The translations under genes and the position numbers were made by a program. Of a DNA stretch of 64,000 bases, positions 37,334 through 47,689 are shown piece by piece. Source of the DNA: Undibacterium_A arcticum (lineage in GTDB: Bacteria > Pseudomonadota > Gammaproteobacteria > Burkholderiales > Burkholderiaceae_D); the NCBI RefSeq assembly GCF_042660705.1, contig NZ_JBHSUQ010000003.1, one strand, 5' to 3'. Within the stretch, counting starts at the first letter, position 1, and each line of letters begins with the position of its first letter. The notes under the pieces are model-generated. The model did not search any database and was not told where the DNA came from. It worked only from the letters and a program-made list of their open reading frames with translations.

Positions 37334-38785
37334 TCAGCTCGCGCACATTGCGAACGGTCGGAACACGGCATTCGATCCAGATCCTGTGATCATCCATGAA
37401 TTGGAACCCGGGTCGGGGATGTTAACGTCAGGTGCATTTCCGCGTTATCCCACCAAACCAATTGATAGCCGCCACTTAACATACGAGTTCCACCGGGACA
37501 CGTCGCATAGCTGGTAGTCAATTTACCGGCATTCGGTCCCGTCACCTGAAAGAAGTTTGTGTAGCCGCCTAATTGACTGGCCCATTTGCCAATGCTGCGA
37601 AAGTAAGCGTCGTTTAAGTAGGCTGATCCGTTAGCACTTTGAGCCTGCGCGTTATCCTGCGCAGCGGCATTGCGCGCCATTACCGCCCAATAATCACGCT
37701 GCGTTACTAACGTGCCGTTGTTTGCATATATATCGCCGACAACAAGCGGAGCTGGCGATCCATCATAATGTTGAACATAAAAACTACCGTTCTGTCGCAC
37801 GGCCGAGTTTGCCGTATCGCCGTAAAAAGCCGAACTGCCAACTTGCAGATTGTTCCCCCCTGGCACGGCAACAGTCGGCGCGGTAATCGTTCCACTCGCA
37901 TCTAAACCCATTCCCACGCCTTGATTATCACGCAGGTTAAACCGGCGAGGCTCGCCACTACCGGAGAGTGCAATATAGCCTTCAGCATAGCCCGCAGAGT
38001 GAAATTGGATGGTCGGCTTTTTACCGGTTGACGATGTACTCTCGGAGAGCATGAGAGTCGGCGTGGTGCCTGCCGGCGCACAACAGGTTCCCGCACCATC
38101 AGAAGAGAGGGCTGCTTGCTTACCACTCAAGACGCCCACGTTATTAACATCTTTGGTCGTCATGTCGAGCGCCGTATTCATTTGATTCAATTCGGGATGA
38201 CCGCCCACCGCATTGCGGTAAAGATAATCGCTTACTTGTTGTCCGTCCTGAAAAAACAATGCGCCAGCAATTTTCCCGCCACCAGGAGAGCTTCCATAGT
38301 TGGCGAACCCCATCGTCCACCCGCCGTACGCACCCTGCGCTTTTGTTGTATCGAGCGACGAGACATAACCGCCTGACGCACCCATCAATTGTGCAATGTT
38401 GCGGATATTTTTTTCACTTATCACCTCCCCGCCTGTCGCGACAACCATTGTTTCTAATTTATTCGCTGCGGTCTTGAAGACTCGAATCGAATACGATTGC
38501 CCGTAGGGGTTGACCGTCGCAAAGTTCGACCCAAGATAGCCGGCAATATCGGTTGTCGTATAAGTTGCGAGCGGATTTGCGGCGGCTTGAACAGTCGAAT
38601 AATTGGCCTTAATCATGCTCGCTGCACCATCCATGATCCCTTTAGCGTGCTCCGCAGCGGCTTGGTTAATCTTCATGTCGGCATCATTCTCAAGCCATTG
38701 GATGCCGAGGCTAAGGCCGGAAAGCACAACTACCATTACGATAATGACTTCGAATGATAAAGCCTTTCTGGATTCGTGCTTTCAT
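37334..38785 (-). CDS. pilV: PilV-like minor tip pilin, frameshifted at both ends
   Basis: The true start is at 38785: removing one A after the ATG gives MKHESRKALSFEVIIVMVVV, a prepilin-like leader and helix. A missing C in CCCC near 37410 hides the real C-terminus; bridging it continues as 'PGSNSWMITGSGSNAVFRPF' to a stop at 37334. About 483 aa. PilV of thin pili sits at the pilus tip and decides recipient recognition. In R64 its C-terminus is switched by a shufflon; no shufflon segments or rci-like recombinase gene were seen here. Confidence 0.75.
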
Positions 38786-38793
38786 GTTTGTCC

Positions 38794-39755
38794 CTATGAC
38801 GTTAGCTTTTGCTGCATTGTCCATGCGAGTATGGTTGCCTGTTGTGCCACATCGTCACTCAGACTACTTACTTTGCCATCCCTGATTTTCGCCTTGACCG
38901 AGACCATATCTTTAACTTCGAGGCAGTGTGCTTTAATTCTGGTGATGTGAGCACCACCGGGCGTAGATATTTTTGTTGAAGAAAGCCAAATAACCATAGC
39001 CAATCCGTCAGCCATTAATTGATTCGTGTCTTCAAGTTCTGATTTACAGTACGCGGACATGCGCTCAATGCCTTGAACCAGGCCACCAGCATGCAAAGTT
39101 GAAATTACATAGTGACCGTTGATGCTTGCCTTTAGCACTTCAGCCGCCGTTGTCTCATCCCTAATTTCGCCGATAAGCATAATGTTGGAACCGGTTCTAA
39201 GGGCCTTCCGCATGGCTGACTTATAGCCGCCGCGTCGATCACTAACGGGAATTTGGTAACATTTCCCATCACCCCATATCGCGTTTAGGGGCGTCTCTAC
39301 GGGGTCCTCCAAAGCAATGCCCACACCGCCATTTAACTTTAGCCATTCAACAACCAATGACGATGCGGTAGACGTTTACCGGTCGCCATTTCTCCAACAA
39401 TAAGCACCAAACCGCGCATATCGCGCGCCAACAATTTATCGATCAAGGGCTTGGCCAAACCAAGATCGGCCAACGGGCGAATTGATGCAGATGAGCGGCG
39501 AAGAATGTAAATGGTTTTTCCCATTACATCATTCATCGCCGTAACCCGGAAAATAATATCGTCGTAATTTAGAGAGAATTCTTCCTCCCGCATCTTTGCA
39601 AAAATTTTGCCGCACTCTAGACGAATTGCTTTTATATCGTCGTCCAACTCAATGGGAGCCACACATCGCCCTTGCATGCCCCCCATCCCGGTTATGTCCG
39701 CAAAGTCATCCCCGATGTAGAGATCAACAAAGTTAATTTCATTGATCTGTTTCAT
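38794..39755 (-). CDS. PilT-like type IV pilus ATPase, frameshifted
   Basis: About 320 aa from the ATG at 39755 (MKQINEINFVDLYIGDDFAD). Walker A 'IVGEMATGK' is interrupted by a shift near 39345, continuing 'MVVEWLKLNGGVGIALEDPV' and 'LIGEIRDETTAAEVLKASIN', then 'GHYVISTLHAGG'. It is a secretion/retraction ATPase of the PilT/GspE superfamily. It lies between pilS and pilV where R64 has pilT (a lytic transglycosylase) and pilU (a peptidase). The gene content therefore differs from R64. Confidence 0.75.
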
Positions 39756-39780
39756 ACTGTGACCTCGCAGGATTTGGGTT

Positions 39781-40322
39781 TTACGACGTTGTTGTCCATG
39801 CGATCGTGTTCGTCGCAGCACTGCATTGAGTGCCTGCAACCGCCGCAGTAACCTCGCCGACGATAGCGGTGTTGGCATTGATTTGGTCGTCGCGAACGTA
39901 CCGCCACGCGATACCTTCGTGGCGAGCTTGATGCAGCCGGAGGCGGTAACGGAGTTCTGCGTGATGGTGTAGTTTGGTCCATTGCTTACTACCTGGACCG
40001 TGCCGCCATATAGGTTGTACGGCACGCCGGTAACAACAGACATATTTTTCGGAATACTTTGATTCGATACAAGCGTAGGAACTAGATCGGTCCCACTTGC
40101 CCCGTAACCAGATGTACTTTTTAGCCCCTTAGTATTCGCAAAGAGTGTCTGTACGTTACTCAGCTCTTCGGTTGTATCTGAATTGCCGGTCAAAATATCC
40201 ATCTTGGACGCGCCGAGAGCCAGTAGTGTGAGCACTACAATCAGCACGATAATTACTTCGATGGACAGAAAACCGTATTGTTGATTGACACTGGATTTCC
40301 GACGTTGGAAATTTGTACTCAT
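39781..40322 (-). CDS. pilS: PilS-like major prepilin, frameshifted
   Basis: The N-terminus has a short basic leader and 'GFLSIEVIIVLIVVLTLLAL', the type IV prepilin helix. A shift near 39890 separates it from the true C-terminal end, which reads 'TAAVAGTQCSAATNTIAWTT' to a stop at 39781. About 180 aa. It is the main subunit of the thin pilus. The 16-bp motif lies in codons 5-9 (40296-40311). Confidence 0.75.
40296..40311. promoter_or_regulatory. 16-bp backbone motif in pilS codons 5-9, copy 5
   Basis: TTTCCGACGTTGGAAA, reading 'NFQRRK' in the gene. It lies 12 bp inside the start of pilS, a position that could roadblock transcription or affect initiation from an internal promoter. Confidence 0.6.
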
Positions 40323-40403
40323 GACACCCCCTAAAAATTAGAATTAAAAAACGTATTACATTATATAAGCACACCCGGCGAATCTACTACAAAAAATACA
40401 TTT

Positions 40404-41478
40404 TTATTGCCGCATACCATTAATTAGAGCGTCTGACATACCACTGGAACCGGCCAATACGAGCAGAATGATTGCGCCGTTAAAACTGATCGCGCACGCC
40501 AGGATCAGCTTCGAAGCCTTGCCAAGATTGGTCACACTCTCTTCCATCCATCGGCTACCGAACGCCTCAAGATTTTCTTCGGAGCCGCTTTGTCCCGAAA
40601 TAATTCGAAGAAGTTGAACTCCGCGCCTGTCGGGAAAATCGTGACCCGCTCTATGTAACGCTTCACCAAGGTTTGCACCGATATTGACGCCATGTAAAGC
40701 ATCTTCGATTCGCTCCTTCAACCAAGGATTCGCGCGAGCCTTCAACATTTCTAGAACCACAGGAAGATGCACGTCCGCACTTAACAGTACTCCGACGTTC
40801 AAAAAAAATGTGCTCCCATGCAGCATTCGGTAGATGCTCCACGGCGGTATTTTGTCAAGATAGTAGCGCGCTCTCCCGCGCAAAAGAGGCAAGCTGACGA
40901 TGATAGCGACCACGGAAACCAGAATACCAATGACTAAGGCAGAACCATAATTTGTCACCAGATCGGCCACTTGTTTGAGCGCTTGTGCTTCCCCGCTCCA
41001 CGTCTCCGGATTTGAACCACGGCCGAGTTTTGGCACCAAATCGGTTGCAACCTTCCGCAACAGATAAGCTGACATAAGGAAAAGAAAAGAGGGATAAAGT
41101 GTCATAGTCCAGACCGCCGTCATCACCTTCTTTGCTCTCAATCACCATCTTCGCTTTACGAAAAGACGCCTGCAAGTTCCCCGATTTTTCTCCCGCCTGG
41201 ATCAATGAGTATTCGTCAAAGCTTACCCAATTGAACAGCACATCAGAGATTGCCTTGCCGTCGTTGATCCCCATAAGACAATCCTGGCAAACCATCGCGA
41301 TGATGTTGCGCGGCTTCTTCCCTTCTTCGCTAAACACGCCGTACAGCTTTTCAACAGCTACCTTCAAGATCACGCCGTTATCGAGCAACAGGGTCAACAT
41401 TTCATAAAATTCAAAGCGATCTTTCACCCTGAATTGTCCTGCAATCCACCATTGCCGCACTTTATCGAAATCAAACAT
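40404..41478 (-). CDS. pilR: PilR-like inner-membrane platform protein, frameshifted
   Basis: About 357 aa. The GspF/PilC-like pattern includes 'QFRVKDRFEFYEMLTLLLDN' and 'AGEKSGNLQASFRKAKMVIE', and a second half with three hydrophobic helices. Frames join near 41135. PilR is the inner-membrane platform of the pilus assembly. It is followed by pilS after an 81-bp AT-rich gap. Confidence 0.75.
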
Positions 41479-41495
41479 TCATTTTTCTCCGGGCG

Positions 41496-43012
41496 TCAGG
41501 CCAATGTAATTTCGTCTTCGTCCAAAGGGCACACTTTTTCTTCGCCTACGGCCGGATCGATCAGACCTTGGTTAATTTTGTAGATCAAGTGCGCATTTTT
41601 CGTCATGCCGTTAAATTCTTTCACCCACAATGCGCGCGCTTTTGTTCCTCCCCCTCTGCGATATTCATTCATGATTTTTTGGTTAGGTATGCATACTTCT
41701 GCCAATACGGTTCTGCCTTTAATTCCACGACCTTTACACGATTTGCAACCACGATCCACGCCTCGCAAAAATACATTCGCCGGGACACAATGTTTTTCGA
41801 TGCGTTGCTGTAGATCGGGCTCTACGTCATGTTTGTGCTTTAAATATGGACGTTTGCAATCAGGACAATTCAACGCGGCCAGGGACTGATTGATGAGGCC
41901 AGTAACGAGCGACGCATCAGTTACGAACGTGGGAGCAACGCCAATATCGACCAGTCGATCCAACACCTGTAAAGCGGTATTGGCATGCAGCGTGGTCCAA
42001 ACACCATGACCGGTCATCGCTGCACGAAAAGCAGTAGCAGCAGAGTCCTTGTCACGCATTTCCCCGATCATCATGACATCTGGATCAAGTCGCATTGAAC
42101 TACTGATAGAGCGCGTCCATTCCCGTCCAACCGCCTCGGGATCATCGCGATCACAAATCAGAGGTGTTTGCACCGCCCCATCGATGTGATACTCAGGCGG
42201 ATCTTCTATGGTCAGCAAATGGATTTGCTGCCCATCTGCTTCATCATTTCGGACAGCAGCGCATCAAGTGAGGTTGACTTGCCAGATCCAGTAGGGCCTG
42301 AAAAAATATTGATCCCGGTGGTCCGCTTTGTCATCCTGCGAATCAATGGTATTTGCCGGTCGTTGTCATAACCCAGCTCCAAAAGAGATTTTTTCATGCC
42401 GGCGTTATAGAGCAGCCGCAGTACCACAAGATTTGAGTAATTTGTTGGACGAGTCGCAATTCGGGCGCTATACAGCCCCATCGATTTCAAAAACTCACGC
42501 TTGATGCGCCCGTCCTGCGAAGTGCCCTTCTTGTACTGCGTGTCCGCAACGTCGGTCATAGAGCCATACATTGTCGCGCACAACGCCTCACCGTCTTCGC
42601 TATTGTATGAATGCAAGGGTTCAAGATAACCATCTACCCGCATCAATACAGCGGTCGATTTTTCACCATTCCGAAAATGCAGGTCACTGGCACCTTCTTT
42701 TACGGCCTCACCAATCAATGCCGCAATTTGCTTCTGTCTAAACGAACTGTCATTTTGCACAGTCTTTGATTGCGCACCAGCGTACAGTTTTTGAATCTGT
42801 TCAACCGAAACAACGACCATTCGGTATTCGACGTCCATATGCTTGAGTAACTCAATATATGACATCACCGACATGTCTTGTTTGTACGATTGCGCCACGT
42901 ACAAAATTCCATCCGCCGTCAGACAGACCTTCTCCCTATCAGCAATCGGCACCTGAATAGGCCCGGAATTGGAGATAACCTGTGCCTCAAGAACCAGGTC
43001 ATTCGCACCCAT
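41496..43012 (-). CDS. pilQ: PilQ-like assembly ATPase, frameshifted
   Basis: About 505 aa. Walker A 'FSGPTGSGKSTSLDALLSEM', then a shift near 42216 (AGCAAATCC where AGCAAAATCC restores 'KIHLLTIEDPPEY'), an Asp box 'LLTIEDPPEYHIDG', Walker B 'MIGEMRDKDSAATAFRAAMT', and a Cys-pair zinc region ('CPDCKRPYLKHK', 'CKSCKGRGIKGRTV'). It is the extension ATPase of the type IVb pilus. Confidence 0.85.
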
Positions 43013-43023
43013 GTTGGACTCCT

Positions 43024-43494
43024 TTATTGACCTGGCGGAATAATAGAAGGCATTTGATATGCGTTTTGTGGCTTTTCTTTGGCAGTGGCTCTAGCAGTTG
43101 GAACTACCGCCGAAAAACCGACCGAATATTTGTCCCTTCCCTTCCTTAGATGGACAACTTGTGCCGCGTCATTCGCCTCTGCGACGATGTAACCGCCCGG
43201 AATCACGTCTCCGACGCGCGCCGGCACTTTGACATTGCCTGGGTAAATAACGATATCGCCGTTCAAAATCGATTTCAGGACGGGCAAAGTTCCGTCACTA
43301 TCAGCCCCGATCGCGCGCTTACTTGCCAACTCCGCCCTCGCATCCTCCTGCTTTGCTTGGGCTTTCAGCAAGGTAGTTTGCGCCTGGATCTTTGCGAGAT
43401 CTCCAAATGTTGCGACCTCTGCAGCTGCAGCCCCCAGCGACAAAGCGCTGAGTGCCAGAAAGCCCGTAACAACGTTGAATTTAAAGCTTTGCAT
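43024..43494 (-). CDS. pilP: PilP-like thin-pilus protein
   Basis: 156 aa from the ATG at 43494 (MQSFKFNVVTGFLALSALSL), with a signal peptide and then an Ala/Gln/Lys-rich coiled coil ('KIQAQTTLLKAQAKQEDARA'). PilP is a periplasmic accessory linking pilus layers. It overlaps the pilO end by 14 bp. An upstream in-frame ATG at 43530 also exists; the signal peptide favours 43494. Confidence 0.7.
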   Translation of the reverse strand: MQSFKFNVVTGFLALSALSLGAAAAEVATFGDLAKIQAQTTLLKAQAKQEDARAELASKRAIGADSDGTLPVLKSILNGDIVIYPGNVKVPARVGDVIPGGYIVAEANDAAQVVHLRKGRDKYSVGFSAVVPTARATAKEKPQNAYQMPSIIPPGQ

Positions 43495-44830
43495 AGATGT
43501 CTCCTGATACTTTGAATTTGAGGGTTGCATCTTCGTCGTTCAGTTTTACAATAATTTGTCGTATGCGAACACCATTTTTATGGACGATTACCTCGGCGAA
43601 TTTTTGTGGCAATTCATCTGTTTCATAATCGAACGAAAATTCACTCCAATCGGGTTGCGGCGCCGACGCCGGGGGTTGTCCGGGTATAGGTGGCGGAATC
43701 GGGACCTCAATCTTCTTTTCTGCAAAGGGCGCAGCGATTCCTACGGATTGAAACAATGTCGTCAATTCCGTCAATACAATATCCACATTTTCAACAGCCA
43801 CATCACCCGTAAACGGCGCCTTCAAGTCACGTCTGACGGTTGCAACGGTTGACTGCACCCCAAATTGCGGAAGATCAAGGAACTGACCGCTGGCCTCTCG
43901 AATAAAAGCTTGTACCGTAGTCCCTTCAACTGTTCGTTTGTATTGGAAAGTGACTCCCTTAGCATCGCATGTCGCACTATCCGCGACCCATCCACCGATG
44001 TTAAGAGGCGCAGTCGATATGACACCCCAACAGTTGGTAGCAAAATCCAGTGCGCTTGGTAAGGACGCCCACGGATGAGCAAGCGCCTGCATCGATTGCT
44101 TCTGTTTTGTATTCTCGTTCAGACGTTTTAATTCGGCTTGCCGTGCCAGTTCGATCACAATCAGACGTTCGCGTGCTTTTTGCTTTTGATACGCCTGAAA
44201 TTGAACAAAACCGACTCCAGCAGCAATCAGAATTGCGATCAACACAAGGCCTGTAACGAGTTCACCGCCCGTCAGTCCGAAGCGCAATTGCTTCAGTTTG
44301 TTATCCGCCTTCAACCGTTTCGGTTTAAGGAGTTCGTTTATATCAACTTCGCGCTGTGCAAATTGAAATTCCGCTGGCGCAAAAATTTGATCTTCTTGGA
44401 AGGTGAAAAGATTGGCGCACTCTCTCAGCTTATGAAGTGCTTCATCCCGATTGAGAATCACATCGTAGCCAGGCACAATCGAATTATCTTGAACCGCAAC
44501 TACCGCGAACCTTCCATCGGCCAGCGCGAATGCGCCGAGCCACGACGGGCCTAATTGTCCGGCCAGCGACGCAGCAAGGCTATACATCCCCTTCATCGCG
44601 CCTATTTTCTTGCTCACAAAGCCGGCTTGAATGCGTGTCCCGCGACGAATGGCGACCACATCCCAATTGCGCAATTTCCCAATACCGCGCGCTTCGGCCA
44701 TATACCCGCGCGGCGACGAAAGCTGTTGCCAAAACAGACCAGCAACAAACTTTTTATCATTGATCACTACGATGTTGCGGACTTCCTCCGCACTCCGCTG
44801 ATCCTGATTGTGTGTATCGGCTTTGGTCAT
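43481..44830 (-). CDS. pilO: PilO-like thin-pilus protein
   Basis: 449 aa, intact. A cytoplasmic N-terminal domain of about 200 aa precedes one membrane helix ('GELVTGLVLIAILIAAGVGF'), a coiled coil and a periplasmic domain with a Pro-rich linker. PilO is a bitopic alignment protein of type IVb pilus machines. It starts 2 bp after pilN ends. Confidence 0.7.
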   Translation of the reverse strand: MTKADTHNQDQRSAEEVRNIVVINDKKFVAGLFWQQLSSPRGYMAEARGIGKLRNWDVVAIRRGTRIQAGFVSKKIGAMKGMYSLAASLAGQLGPSWLGAFALADGRFAVVAVQDNSIVPGYDVILNRDEALHKLRECANLFTFQEDQIFAPAEFQFAQREVDINELLKPKRLKADNKLKQLRFGLTGGELVTGLVLIAILIAAGVGFVQFQAYQKQKARERLIVIELARQAELKRLNENTKQKQSMQALAHPWASLPSALDFATNCWGVISTAPLNIGGWVADSATCDAKGVTFQYKRTVEGTTVQAFIREASGQFLDLPQFGVQSTVATVRRDLKAPFTGDVAVENVDIVLTELTTLFQSVGIAAPFAEKKIEVPIPPPIPGQPPASAPQPDWSEFSFDYETDELPQKFAEVIVHKNGVRIRQIIVKLNDEDATLKFKVSGDIYAKL

Positions 44831-44832
44831 GA

Positions 44833-46490
44833 CTACTCCATGATTTCAGGAGTGATCAAGACGACCAGGTTTGTTTTAGTCGTGCTTCCTTTGATCGACC
44901 CACCGAGGGCAATATTGTTCGGTGAATCGACGCCCGACTTTAATGACGATTCATCCAACTGGTCGAATCCGGACACTACCAAAGTCTCACCAGCGCGCAA
45001 CCGTACTTTTTGTGTCGAATTAATCGGAAGATCGACTTCTGGAACTTCCGCACTTGAACCATTTGACGAGACCTTGCGAATGTCCCGCAAGGACGAAAGA
45101 TTGATGCTGAACTGCAGCAGCATGCGATTGTCTTCGAGTACGTATGGCAGGAGAGACATATTAAAGCCAGTCGTTACGATTCCCGTCTGGATAGTCGTTG
45201 TATTACCCACCGAGGCCGTGGATACATTTTGAGAGCCTGCCAGGAATCCATTTTGGCGAGCCACCTGGACAGATACCGGCTGTAAATTAAGCGTCGAGGC
45301 CGACGGATTGCGAATAATGCTAACGCCGCCCTGTTCGGCTAACGCATCCAAAATTGCCTTGCTTCCGGCCCACGGAGAGGAACTGGTATTAACGATTGAA
45401 AAACTGCCGCTCGTGCCACCCTCGACTGCACCGTTTGCATTCGATAAGCTGAAGCCGTATTTTCCTGCGACGGTCTTATATACCGCCTCCCAACTGATAC
45501 CAAGGGCATCCGAAGTGTTCGTTGTGACAGAAGCGACCTGGACATGAAATGTAATTTGCTTGGAAAGAGCCTCATTCTGCTTTCTCACATACGCCCTTAC
45601 CCGTTGCAGTGCGTCGGCATTGTCGGTCACAGTAATCGAACCTGTTGCCGGCGAAGTAGCATAAATCCCCTTCGGCGAAAGCATGCTTCTAACCGCCGCT
45701 GTCACATCGTCCCAAATATTGGTTTTCAGGCTAACGGTTGTCGTTTGGCTTGATCCACTGTTGCCGCTAACCCCACCAGAGGACCCTCCACCAGATCCTC
45801 CGGACACCCCATTGACCATTGTTGTCCCGCTCTGAACCACCGAATTCATGTCGGTACCACCAGCGATGGTCTGGAGCTGATACGTTTCTGTATCAACGTT
45901 GTAAATCTTGATTTCCCCTCTTCGAACTTCCACAATATGCCAAACCGGGCCGTAACAATTTCAAGGAGGCCGGTCAAGTTTCCCTTGTAATTTATGTCAA
46001 TCAGATTGGCGTTTTGCGCACCAGGACGACTCGCTGCGCCGGCTTGAGGAAACGCGAGTACGTTTGGAACTACAGGCGCTTGAGTCATTGCGTTGGCCGC
46101 TTGCGCAACGGAAGTAGGATTCTCGATTTGAGCAATTGCATCAGGTGTTACACGAACAGAAATATTGCAATATTTCGTAACAATCTGACTAAATTCAAAA
46201 ATCGAAACTGCTTCGCTTGTCTGCAAGTTTAGTTTGCAGTTTAGCTCCGGCACATTTACCTTTTCCTTTACGACCATCGGACGCAAAGACACCCATTGCT
46301 CATCCACGTAGCGAACGGTCTCACGCACCGGCTTTGTTTGTGCCTTGCGCAAAGCATCTACCTGTCGTGCTGTATCTTCTTGGGACTTGTTGATCGCGCC
46401 CTGCCGTTGATCCACCTTCCCGAAAGTAGAGCAAGCGGCTACGCTAATGGACAATAACAATCCCAGGGCAATCGTATTAAGGATTCTCAT
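44833..46490 (-). CDS. pilN: PilN-like outer-membrane secretin, frameshifted
   Basis: About 552 aa once a missing G in the GGGG run near 45925 is supplied. A lipoprotein signal peptide ends 'SISVAACS' (lipobox). Then come N-terminal secretin domains, a Gly/Ser-rich linker ('GVSGGSGGGSSGGVSGNSGS'), and the C-terminal secretin core with 'LPYVLEDNRMLLQFSINLSS' and 'GETLVVSGFDQLDE'. PilN forms the pilus exit ring. The likely start is 46490; an upstream ATG at 46511 overlaps pilL. Confidence 0.85.
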
Positions 46491-46491
46491 T

Positions 46492-46884
46492 TTATTTCCG
46501 TGTTGTGACATAAATTAAGGACTGACGAAGGCTAATATCAGCGTACAGTGGCTTTTCCGCGCGCTCATAGAGCTTTACGAACTGCGCCGCAGCTTCATCA
46601 ATGCTGCCCTCAAAACGCAGCGGCCCTTCTAACTGGTAGTCAGCTTTACCCATATCAAAAACGACGGTCCATTTTGCTTTCTTAGCCCAGTTGTCCAGAG
46701 TGTCGCGGAATGTACTGCCGCGTTCTGCCGTCCACACTTCCTTTGGAACGATTTTAACCGCCACTGGCGCCGGTTTTATAATGGGCGTCGGCACCGTCTC
46801 GTCAACCACGAGCAAGCCGGCTAATGCCATTGCCGGCACAACCATGAATAAAGCCAGCACACTTATTTTTGTATTCCCTAACAT
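46492..46884 (-). CDS. pilL: TcpQ-type pilus protein, first gene of the pil operon
   Basis: 130 aa. Signal peptide 'MLGNTKISVLALFMVVPAMA', then a TcpQ-like domain 'TFRDTLDNWAKKAKWTVVFD' with 'GSIDEAAAQFVKLYERAEKP'. TcpQ/PilL-like proteins assist secretin assembly. It is much shorter than R64 PilL (about 350 aa), so the symbol is tentative. A second TcpQ protein is at 16434-17426. Confidence 0.6.
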   Translation of the reverse strand: MLGNTKISVLALFMVVPAMALAGLLVVDETVPTPIIKPAPVAVKIVPKEVWTAERGSTFRDTLDNWAKKAKWTVVFDMGKADYQLEGPLRFEGSIDEAAAQFVKLYERAEKPLYADISLRQSLIYVTTRK

Positions 46885-46894
46885 ATCAAGTCCT

Positions 46895-46910
46895 TTTCCA
46901 ACGTCGGAAA
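46895..46910. promoter_or_regulatory. 16-bp backbone operator-like motif, copy 6
   Basis: TTTCCAACGTCGGAAA, 10 bp upstream of the pilL-like ATG and downstream of the promoter element at 46962. Confidence 0.7.
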
Positions 46911-46960
46911 TTATGGCGCTCGTGCGCTCATGGGTGGATGAAACAGCATTACTATTATTA

Positions 46961-46980
46961 CGATATTATAATAGCATAAT
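46961..46980 (-). promoter_or_regulatory. Promoter element of the pil operon
   Basis: On the minus strand ATTATGCTATTATAATATCG shares ATGCTATTATAATATC with the promoter at 16332-16351. It is followed by the operator motif and the pilL-like gene. Confidence 0.5.
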
Positions 46981-47051
46981 GGTTAAATTATTGTACTATT
47001 TTTTAACCAGAAGAATCTAGATTCGCGTCGCCGTGCGTTCTACGCCGAGTA

Positions 47052-47233
47052 CTGTAGGGAGGCGGAATACATGACACTGCGGATACATGGAAATCAGCAA
47101 CTTGGCAACCTGGCTAAGTACCTCACTGGTACAGGCCAAGCCGAAATAGCGAAACTGAGCGGACTCGCCACATGAATTGCTGACACCAGGCTATGCTTCG
47201 AGACTCAACAAAAGAATGTCTCAGACCGGCCAT
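47052..47233 (+). repeat. 182-bp direct repeat, copy A
   Basis: Almost identical (three differences seen) to 59188-59370, in the same orientation. It begins CTGTAGGGAGGCGGAATACA and ends AGACCGGCCAT. It sits at a backbone-accessory boundary. Confidence 0.85.
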
Positions 47234-47689
47234 CAAGAGACGTTGGGCGTCCCGCGCTCTACGTCAGGTCAAGGCGGGTTGCGGTCACTGGGCTTCGATA
47301 GAACCCAACCAGTTCTATGCAAATTGGTTTCTTCGCCTCCATTGGAACGAACGGCGGCTTAGAGACCGGCCGTTGACGGAAATTTCTCAACGAGCGGCTG
47401 GTTTTCCAAAGCCTGGCGGGCAGGTCTCGACCCAAGCCGGCCTACATCTAGCCCAAAAGCAGTCCTCGAAATATAGCGGCGATTGTGAGATGCAGCCGCC
47501 TTCCAGATTCAGTCGATTACCGGCGGTCGAATTGGCTGCAAAGCTGCTTTCTGGCAAACCTATTCTGCCCCCCCCGGAAGAAGCAGGATTTGATCGATCT
47601 CAAATGCCTTGCAATACCCCGTCCTAGCATGAACAGATAAGAGCAAGTAGGCGCGCAAGGGAATTTCTATCAGCCTGGGGTGTACAGAC
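47234..47689. other. Accessory spacer, no gene supported
   Basis: About 456 bp after direct repeat A. Short frames exist but none shows a family, ribosome binding site or coding pattern that I trust. Confidence 0.3.

Noticed and set aside
37200..37420. A shufflon at the end of pilV
   Set aside because: No repeated 19-bp-type crossover sites or multiple inverted pilV tails were found.
39339..40322. A long frame that appears to fuse the pilin and an ATPase
   Set aside because: It results from a one-base shift near 39890; the true pilS stop is at 39781 and the ATPase starts at 39755.
47193..47627. Plus-strand frame reading out of direct repeat A
   Set aside because: Basic, low-quality composition, no ribosome binding site and the start lies inside a repeat shared with 59188.
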